DNA of 64,000 nucleotides. It comes from Sinomonas terrae (GTDB lineage Bacteria; Actinomycetota; Actinomycetes; Actinomycetales; Micrococcaceae). Of the stretch, positions 58,507 to 64,000 are shown in pieces. Both the position numbers and the translations under genes were made by a program. Below the pieces are notes generated by a model. The model had not been told where the DNA came from, did no database searches, and saw nothing but the letters and a program-made list of their open reading frames with translations. Numbering within the stretch: position 1 is the stretch's first letter; the number at the start of each line of letters is the position of its first letter. Location of the stretch: contig NZ_JAKZBV010000001.1 of assembly GCF_022539255.1 (NCBI RefSeq), forward strand, positions 4,340,001 through 4,404,000, in the 5' to 3' direction.

Positions 58507-59033
58507 CACTCGACTACACCCTCGTACAGTTGGTGGACGACGACGGCACGCCCCTCAGGACCGTGCCCAAGGCGAGCGTCCACGGGACGGAGACCCCGCT
58601 GCACCTCGCGTTCTCGTGCCACGTCGAGGACGGTGAGGGCCGGGTTCTCGTCACGCGGCGGGCGCTGACGAAGGCCACGTGGCCGGGCGTCTGGACGAAC
58701 TCGTTCTGCGGCCACCCTGCCCCGGGCGAGCCGGTCGAGGACGCCGTGCGGCGCAGGGCCCGCGAGGAGCTCGGGCTCGAAATCGAGGCGCTCACCCCGA
58801 TCCTCCCGGACTTCCGCTACCGCGCGGTCGACGCGTCCGGCCTCGTCGAGAACGAGATCTGCCCGGTGTTCCGCGCTCAGGCGGTCGGCGAGCCCGCGCC
58901 GTCGTCCGACGAGGTGTGCGAGTGGGAGTGGACGACACCCGAGCGGCTGCGCGCCGCCGTCGTCGCCGCCCCCTACGCGTTCAGCCCCTGGCTCCGCCTC
59001 CAGCTCCAGCAGCTCGGCTTGGCGTCGTTGTGA
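58503..59033 (+). CDS. idi: Type 1 isopentenyl-diphosphate delta-isomerase
   Basis: A 176-residue Nudix-fold isomerase interconverting IPP and DMAPP: active-site cysteine in TNSFCGHPAPGE, PGVW, and the catalytic glutamates in REELGLEI and ENEICPVF / DEVCEWEW. It supplies DMAPP for GGPP. ATG 58503 overlaps the SDR gene; the stop overlaps the MFS start. Confidence 0.95.
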   Translation: MTLDYTLVQLVDDDGTPLRTVPKASVHGTETPLHLAFSCHVEDGEGRVLVTRRALTKATWPGVWTNSFCGHPAPGEPVEDAVRRRAREELGLEIEALTPILPDFRYRAVDASGLVENEICPVFRAQAVGEPAPSSDEVCEWEWTTPERLRAAVVAAPYAFSPWLRLQLQQLGLASL

Positions 59034-60712
59034 ACGCCGCCGAAGGCGGACGACGGCGCTGGGTGGGCCTCGTCGTCATCAGCCTCGCCGTCTCGCTCAT
59101 CATCGTCGACTCCACGATCGTGAACGTTGCGATCCCCTCGATCGTGAAGGACCTCGGGATCGACTCGACGGGCGTCCAGTGGGTCCAGGAGTCCTACACG
59201 CTCGTCTTCGCCGCCCTCCTGCTCGTGTTCGGGACCCTCGGGGACCGCTACGGGCGCCGTCTCATCCTCATCGTCGGCGTCGCGGTCTTCGCTCTCTCCT
59301 CGATCGCGGCCGCGAGCGCGCCATCGGGCGAGATCCTCGTCGCCGCGCGTTTCGTCCAGGGGGTCGGCGGGGCGATGGTGCTGCCCTCGACCCTGTCCCT
59401 CATCAACGCGGGCTTCGCCGGATCCGAGCGCGCCGTCGCGTTCGCCGTCTGGGGCTCGACGATCGGTGGGATGACCGCCGTCGGCCCCCTCCTCGGCGGT
59501 TGGCTCACGAGCGCCTACTCGTGGCGGTGGGCGTTCGGGATCAATATCCCGCTCGGCGTCGTCATCGTCGCGGGGACGCTCTTGGCGGTCCGGGAGTCCC
59601 GCGACGACGCGCGCCGGAGGCTGGATCCGGTGGGCGCCGTCCTCTCGGTCGTCGCGTCGGCGTCGCTCGTGTTCGCGCTCATCGAGGGCCGGAACTACGG
59701 GTGGTGGGCGGTGGACCACCGGCCGCGGCTCGGCTCCTGGGAGTGGCCGGGCAGCCTTTCGCCGATCCCGCTCGCGTTCGGGGTCGCGCTGCTGGCGATC
59801 CTCGCGTGCGTCCTGTGGGCTCTGGCGCGGGAGCAGCGCGGCCTGGGCAGCATGTTCGCGATCGAGCTGCTCCGGATCCGCTCGTTCCGGAACGGCAACC
59901 TCGCCGCGATGATCGTCTCGCTCGGGGAGTTCGGCATCATCCTCGCGCTTCCGATCTGGCTGCAGAACGTGCTCGGCTTCACCGCCCTCGGCACTGGCTT
60001 CATCCTGCTCGCCCTCGCCCTCGGCTCTTTCGGAGCGAGCGGCCTCGCGGGGGCCTTCAGTGGCAGGGTGCGGCCTATCGTCGTGGTGCGCGTCGGGCTC
60101 GGCGCGGAGATCGTCGGGGTGGCCGGCCTCGGCGTCGTGATCCGGCCCGACACTCCGTGGGCCGCCCTCGTGCCGTTCCTGTTCGTCTATGGGTTTGGGG
60201 TGGGGCTCGCGACCGCCCAGCTCACCGGGGTGATCCTGACCGACGTCCCCGTCAGCGCGAGCGGCCAGGCCTCCGGCACCCAGAGCACGTCGCGGCAGAT
60301 CGGTTCAGCGCTCGGGATCGCGGTGCTCGGGACGGTCCTCTTCTCCTCGGCCTCCGGGCTCCTCTCGAGTGCGTTGGACAGCCGAGGCATTCCGGCCGCC
60401 GAGCGCGACGGGCTCGTCTCCGCCGTCGTCGACAGCTCCGGAGCCGCGATCTCCCAGCTCGCCGCGGCCCCTGCCACGGCTGCCGTCGCCGTCGACGCGA
60501 AGGCGGCCTTCTCGGAGGGGACGCGCTACGCCGCATGGTCCGCGGCAGCATTCCTCGTCGTCGGCCTCGCGGCGACGCTCTCACTCGGAGGCCCACTCGT
60601 GGGCCGCAGCGACGAGGTCACGGACGAAGCGTCGGAAACTCACCAGCTTCTAGCGGCCCCCCACGGCGTGGCGCACGACGACGGCGGCGAGTCGCGCCGT
60701 CGTCGTCCCTGA
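59030..60712 (+). CDS. MFS transporter, DHA2 (14-TM) type
   Basis: A 560-residue, about 14-span transporter: VDSTIVNVAIPSIVKDLGI in TM1, WVQESYTLVFAALLLVFGTLGDRYGRRLIL with motif A, and TIGGMTAVGPLLGGWLTSAYSWRWAF with motif C. Last gene of the tspO-SDR-idi operon; GTG start at 59030 overlaps idi. Substrate unknown; the C-terminal 50 residues are hydrophilic. Abuts the convergent RNase Z with no gap. Confidence 0.92.
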   Translation: MNAAEGGRRRWVGLVVISLAVSLIIVDSTIVNVAIPSIVKDLGIDSTGVQWVQESYTLVFAALLLVFGTLGDRYGRRLILIVGVAVFALSSIAAASAPSGEILVAARFVQGVGGAMVLPSTLSLINAGFAGSERAVAFAVWGSTIGGMTAVGPLLGGWLTSAYSWRWAFGINIPLGVVIVAGTLLAVRESRDDARRRLDPVGAVLSVVASASLVFALIEGRNYGWWAVDHRPRLGSWEWPGSLSPIPLAFGVALLAILACVLWALAREQRGLGSMFAIELLRIRSFRNGNLAAMIVSLGEFGIILALPIWLQNVLGFTALGTGFILLALALGSFGASGLAGAFSGRVRPIVVVRVGLGAEIVGVAGLGVVIRPDTPWAALVPFLFVYGFGVGLATAQLTGVILTDVPVSASGQASGTQSTSRQIGSALGIAVLGTVLFSSASGLLSSALDSRGIPAAERDGLVSAVVDSSGAAISQLAAAPATAAVAVDAKAAFSEGTRYAAWSAAAFLVVGLAATLSLGGPLVGRSDEVTDEASETHQLLAAPHGVAHDDGGESRRRRP

Positions 60713-61618
60713 TCATGGTGAGACTCCAACACTGCCCGCCCGCCGCTTCGGGAACCCAAAGCGGTCCAGGTCCTGTGCGGCGCGGACGACGGCGGAGCCG
60801 GCCTTCCGCCGAGCCTGCGCTTCCAGCTCGGTCACCTCGGGATAGCGGGACGAGAAGTGGGTGAGGACGAGGTTCCGGGCCCTTGACTTGCCGGCAAGCT
60901 CGCCCGCCTGACCCGCGGTGAGGTGCCGGTACTGCTCGGCGAGGGCGCCGTCGTCGTCGCTGAAGGTGCTCTCGGCGACGAGGAGGTCCGCCCCCTCCGC
61001 GAGTTGCTCCGCGCCCTCGCACTGGGCTGTGTCCATGACGAACGCGAAGCTCTGCCCGCGCCGCGGCACGCTCACGTCCTCGAGCCGCACGCCGCCGAGC
61101 TGGCCCTCGCGCTGGAGCCGCCCAACGTCGGGCCCCGCGATCCCCGCGGCGGCGAGCCGCTCCGGCACGAGCGATCGGCCGTCCGGCTCGGACAGCCGGT
61201 AGCCGTACGTCTCGATGCGGTGCTTGAGCGGCTGGACCTCGAGGCCGGGAGCGATCTCGCCCGGAGAATCGTGCGGCACGAGGCGGAGGTCGACGCCGGG
61301 CGACGAGATGGCGACGAGCGCCCGCACCATGAGGTCGCCGGACGCGGGGTAGTGCAGGTGGACGGGGTGCTCGACGCGGTCGAGGGCCATGCGCGAGAGC
61401 ACGCCCGGGAGGCCGTAGCAGTGGTCGCCGTGGACGTGCGTGAGGCAGATGCGGGTGACGTCCGTACCGGCGACGCCGGCGTGGATCATCTGCCGCTGCG
61501 TCCCCTCGCCCGGGTCGAACAGGAGTCCCTCGCCGTCCCAACGCAGGAGGTACCCGTTGTGGTTGCGGGTCCGGGTCGGGACCTGGGAGGCCGTGCCGAG
61601 GACCACGAGTTCGCGCAT
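60713..61618 (-). CDS. rnz: Ribonuclease Z (tRNA 3' endonuclease)
   Basis: A 301-residue MBL-fold nuclease that matures tRNA 3' ends. Motifs: LGTASQVPTRTRNHNGYLL, LFDPGEGTQRQM, the zinc-binding HVHGDHCYGLPG, LKHRIETYGYRL, and ESTF / LTHFSSRY. ATG 61618. Ends exactly at the neighbouring MFS stop. Confidence 0.95.
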   Translation of the reverse strand: MRELVVLGTASQVPTRTRNHNGYLLRWDGEGLLFDPGEGTQRQMIHAGVAGTDVTRICLTHVHGDHCYGLPGVLSRMALDRVEHPVHLHYPASGDLMVRALVAISSPGVDLRLVPHDSPGEIAPGLEVQPLKHRIETYGYRLSEPDGRSLVPERLAAAGIAGPDVGRLQREGQLGGVRLEDVSVPRRGQSFAFVMDTAQCEGAEQLAEGADLLVAESTFSDDDGALAEQYRHLTAGQAGELAGKSRARNLVLTHFSSRYPEVTELEAQARRKAGSAVVRAAQDLDRFGFPKRRAGSVGVSP

Positions 61619-61652
61619 GCTGCCTAGAGTATGCGCCGCCTAGACTGGCGAG

Positions 61653-62342
61653 GTGCGCCTGCTTCTCATCCGCCACGGACAGACCCCTTCGAACGTCCGC
61701 GGCGCGCTCGACACCGCCTTCCCCGGCGCCGGACTCACGCCCCTCGGCGAGGCCCAGGCCCGCGCGGTCCCGGACGCGCTCGCGCAGGAGCGGATCGCCG
61801 CCGTCTACGCCTCGCCCCTCGTCCGGACGCAGCTCACCGCGGGGCCACTCGGGGAGACGTTGGGCGCGGACGTCCGCGTCCAGCCCGGGCTCGAGGAGAT
61901 TTCCGCCGGTGGGCTCGAGATGCGCAGCGACCCCGAGGCCGTGGAGTCGTACGGCGAGTGCCTCGTCGCGTGGATGCGCGGGGAACTGGAGCGGCCGATG
62001 TCAGGGGGCCCGACCGGCAGGGACTTCCTCGCTCGCTACGACTCCGCAGTCCGGGAGATCGCGGGCGCTCACCTCGGGAGCGATACCGTTGCCCTGTTCA
62101 GCCACGGCGCCGCCATCCGTGTGTACGGGGCCGTCATCTCGGGGATGGAGGGCGACGCGGCGGCCGAGCTCATGATCATGAACACCGGCATGTGCGTGCT
62201 CGAGGGCAGTCCGGAGTCGGGCTGGGTGCTGGAGGAATGGCGGAGCGAGCCGCTCGGCGGCCTCGAACTCGAGGACCTCACTGCCCACGACGTCACCGGC
62301 GAGAGCGCCGACGAAGCGGCCCACGAGCCCCACCACCCCTAG
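61653..62342 (+). CDS. Histidine phosphatase (phosphoglycerate-mutase-like) family protein
   Basis: A 229-residue protein: the phospho-histidine motif LLIRHGQTPSN at residues 3-13, PLVRTQLTA, E-ISAGGLEMR, and the second His in VALFSHGAAIRVYGAV. Substrate unknown. GTG 61653 lacks a ribosome-binding site; TAGACT at 61641-61646 ends six bases before it, pointing to a leaderless transcript. Confidence 0.9.
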   Translation: MRLLLIRHGQTPSNVRGALDTAFPGAGLTPLGEAQARAVPDALAQERIAAVYASPLVRTQLTAGPLGETLGADVRVQPGLEEISAGGLEMRSDPEAVESYGECLVAWMRGELERPMSGGPTGRDFLARYDSAVREIAGAHLGSDTVALFSHGAAIRVYGAVISGMEGDAAAELMIMNTGMCVLEGSPESGWVLEEWRSEPLGGLELEDLTAHDVTGESADEAAHEPHHP

Positions 62343-62355
62343 CCCCACCCCAAGC

Positions 62356-62501
62356 CGTCTCGGGTACAGATAATCCCTGCCAGGTCCGTCTCGGGTACAG
62401 ATAATCCCCCGTCCATCAGGATTATCTGTACCCGAATCCCCTCAGGGCTGGAATACCTGTACCCGAAACATCTCAGGGAGGGATTATCTGTACCCGAGAC
62501 G
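62356..62501. repeat. 21-bp motif repeated five times in two orientations
   Basis: Forward copies of GTCTCGGGTACAGATAATCC at 62357-62376 and 62388-62407, inverted copies at 62419-62435, 62450-62466 (degenerate) and 62481-62501 (exact complement). It occupies the convergent gap between the phosphatase and LysG genes and could form a large hairpin or cruciform; LysG's stop is three bases away. Confidence 0.9.
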
Positions 62502-62503
62502 TC

Positions 62504-63409
62504 TTAGGGGGTGAGGCCGCGGGCGGCGGCGCGGACGACGGCGCGCGTCACCTCCTCGAGGCCCGGCGAGTCGAGCGTCCACACCTGCCAGTAGAGGCGC
62601 AGCTCCTCCGACCACGCGGGGTCGAGCTCCACGAGGGCGCCCTCGGGGTCCTGCTGGTCCGGGACCATGCCCCAGCCGAGCCCGGCGTGGACGGATTCGA
62701 CGTACTGCACCGAGTCGGGAATGAAGTGCTGCGGAGGCGCCGCCTCAGGTGCGACGCGTGCGAGGAGGGCGAGCTGGTGGCTGTCCTTGCGGTCGTACTG
62801 CATGACGGGGGCGACGGCGAGCGCAGCCGGGGTGGGTCCCTCGGGGAACCAGCGGTCCACGAACTCCTTCGAGGCCTTCGCCCGGTAGACCATCGAGCCG
62901 AGCGGGCGGACGGTGCACCCCTGCACAGGCCGCGGTTCGGCGGTGACGGCAGCAACGGCGTCGCCCGAGCGGAGGAGGTCCGCGGTGGCGTGCTCGTCGT
63001 CGCGCAGCAGCTCGAGGGCGACCCGTCCGCCGAGGGCAATCTCGCGGATGGCGGCAGGAAGCCAGGTCGCGATCGAGTCGGCGTTGCCAACGATCGGTAC
63101 CCGCAGCCGCTCGGCGCTCGGGCGAGGCGCGCCGTCGTCGTCCGCTTCGCTCGGTTCCCGGCCGCGGAGGGCCAGGACCGCCTCGTCGGCGAGGAGGAGC
63201 AGCTGGCGGGCCGAGCGCAGGAGCTGCTCCCCCGCCGGGGTGGGGCGGACGGGCTTGAGGCGCCGGACGAGGACGCTCCCCACGGACCGCTCGAGCGCCT
63301 TGATCCGCTGGCTCACCGCGGAGGGGGTGAGCCTGAGCTCGCCTGCCGCTGCCTCGAAGGTCTCGTTGTCGACGACGGCGGCGAGTGCCCTGAGCTGGTC
63401 CAGTTCCAT
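62504..63409 (-). CDS. lysG: LysR-family regulator of amino-acid export (LysG/ArgP type)
   Basis: A 301-residue LysR protein of the ArgP/LysG subfamily: HTH LDQLRALAAVVDNETFEAAAGELRLTPSAVSQRIKALE, the linker RSARQLLLLADEAVLAL, and an effector domain with IVGNADSIATWLPAAI. Activates a divergently transcribed LysE-type exporter when basic amino acids accumulate. ATG 63409; 69 bp from lysE, with AT-rich promoter sequence. Confidence 0.93.
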   Translation of the reverse strand: MELDQLRALAAVVDNETFEAAAGELRLTPSAVSQRIKALERSVGSVLVRRLKPVRPTPAGEQLLRSARQLLLLADEAVLALRGREPSEADDDGAPRPSAERLRVPIVGNADSIATWLPAAIREIALGGRVALELLRDDEHATADLLRSGDAVAAVTAEPRPVQGCTVRPLGSMVYRAKASKEFVDRWFPEGPTPAALAVAPVMQYDRKDSHQLALLARVAPEAAPPQHFIPDSVQYVESVHAGLGWGMVPDQQDPEGALVELDPAWSEELRLYWQVWTLDSPGLEEVTRAVVRAAARGLTP

Positions 63410-63478
63410 GAAGATATTCTAATGTGGATACAAAAATAGTAAATTGATCTTCAGAAGGCCGAGACGTACCGTCGAAGA
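63410..63478. promoter_or_regulatory. lysG-lysE divergent promoter region
   Basis: A 69-bp AT-rich stretch (AATGTGGATACAAAAATAG around 63420-63438) between the divergent starts. It is short enough that the regulator should bind over both promoters; TATTCT near 63415 and TAGTAAAT near 63436 could serve as -10 elements. Confidence 0.6.
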
Positions 63479-64000
63479 GTGACCCCCTTCCTCACCGGCC
63501 TCGGAGCCAGCCTCGGCCTCATCGTCGCCATCGGCGCCCAGAACGCGTTCCTCCTGCGTCAGGGGATCAAGCGTGAGGGCGTCCTGCCGGTCGTCCTCGT
63601 GTGCCTCGCGAGCGACGCCATCCTGATCTTCGCGGGAGTCGCGGGAATCGGGGCCCTGATCCAGAGCGCTCCGGCTCTCCTCGTCGTCATCCGCTGGGTG
63701 GGAGCCGCGTTCCTCCTCACCTACGCCGCGTTCGCCGCCAAGCGCGCGCTGCATCCGGGGATCCTCGAGGCGGCTACTTCTCCGCGCGGCATGACGGCGT
63801 GGACCGCTGTGCTCACGGCGGCCGGGATCACATGGCTCAACCCGCACGTGTACCTGGACACCCTCGTGCTGCTCGGATCGCTCGCGAACGCCCAAGGCAG
63901 CCCGGGCAAGTGGCTCTTCGGCATCGGCGCCGCCACGGGAAGCGCCCTGTGGTTCCCGCTCATCGGCTTCGGGGCCCGCGGGTTGCGGGGCTTCTTCGCC
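63479..64000 (+). CDS. lysE: LysE/ArgO-family amino-acid exporter, partial
   Basis: The first 174 codons of a LysE-type exporter; the 3' end is beyond the window. Family marks: TPFLTGLGASLGLIVAIGAQNAFLLRQGIKRE (the QNAFLLRQ motif), LVCLASDAILIFAGVAG, RWVGAAFLLTYAAFAAKRAL, and TAAGITWLNPHVYLDTLVLLG. LysE exports lysine and arginine driven by proton exchange. GTG start at 63479 has little ribosome-binding sequence. Divergent from lysG. Confidence 0.94.
   Translation, partial: MTPFLTGLGASLGLIVAIGAQNAFLLRQGIKREGVLPVVLVCLASDAILIFAGVAGIGALIQSAPALLVVIRWVGAAFLLTYAAFAAKRALHPGILEAATSPRGMTAWTAVLTAAGITWLNPHVYLDTLVLLGSLANAQGSPGKWLFGIGAATGSALWFPLIGFGARGLRGFFA

Noticed and set aside
62356..62501. Possible CRISPR array
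   Set aside because: Copies occur in both orientations with irregular short spacing.

Overview
The window is a 64-kb stretch of a very GC-rich actinobacterial chromosome (about 70% G+C by eye, GTG starts common, ATGA/GTGA stop-start overlaps common). The gene set fits Micrococcaceae (Arthrobacter/Sinomonas-like): a decaprenoxanthin-type C50 carotenoid locus, the fhaA-fhaB-pstP-rodA-pbpA-pknA-pknB block with tRNA-Leu, trpG and crgA nearby, a TipA-type MerR, and bifunctional PutA. The genus is inference. The serine/threonine-kinase block is usually close to oriC in Actinobacteria, so the window probably lies in the origin-proximal half; no oriC, phage, insertion sequence or CRISPR array is seen.

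Layout: 1-6577 holds small metabolic and stress genes (HAD phosphatase, PEBP-like protein, sugar kinase, alpha/beta hydrolase, RelA/SpoT-domain synthetase, DnaJ-like protein, Hsp20 divergent from HspR, Dps). 6757-11391 is a LysR regulator divergent from putA, followed by an 828-bp gap without a recognised gene. 12220-15416 is a Nudix hydrolase, a PucR regulator and glutaminase. 15420-20974 is a signalling block: a membrane histidine kinase divergent from a tightly overlapping operon of response regulator-PP2C phosphatase, processive membrane glycosyltransferase, STAS anti-anti-sigma protein and HATPase anti-sigma-type kinase, which looks like a partner switch wired to exopolysaccharide synthesis. 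20983-27838 contains an HTH-less LysR-like protein, a TipA-type MerR, a TetR/MFS efflux pair with a clear operator, a frameshifted dienelactone hydrolase and a lipase maturation factor.

27839-28466 is a tandem 113-bp repeat block ending at tRNA-Leu(CAG). 28775-38366 is the cell-wall/division signalling operon (FHA proteins, PP2C phosphatase, SEDS glycosyltransferase, penicillin-binding protein, two PASTA kinases); an Rrf2 regulator, TrpG/PabA, CrgA and AlaX follow. 40820-44640 carries cupin, MFS and beta-lactamase-fold genes. 44657-49059 (minus) is a seven-gene Mrp/Mbh-type cation/proton antiporter module. 49103-56117 (minus) is crtE-B-I-Ye-Yf-Eb plus photolyase and a MarR regulator, divergent from tspO-SDR-idi-MFS (56192-60712) across a short AT-rich region with a palindrome. 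The right end has RNase Z, a histidine phosphatase, and LysG/LysE divergently arranged; LysE is cut by the window edge.

A recurring structural theme is that most convergent gene gaps longer than about 25 bp contain a locally reiterated motif (6709, 22279, 27858, 38363, 62356), each of a different sequence and often in both orientations, sometimes with the stop codons of the flanking genes inside the repeat.
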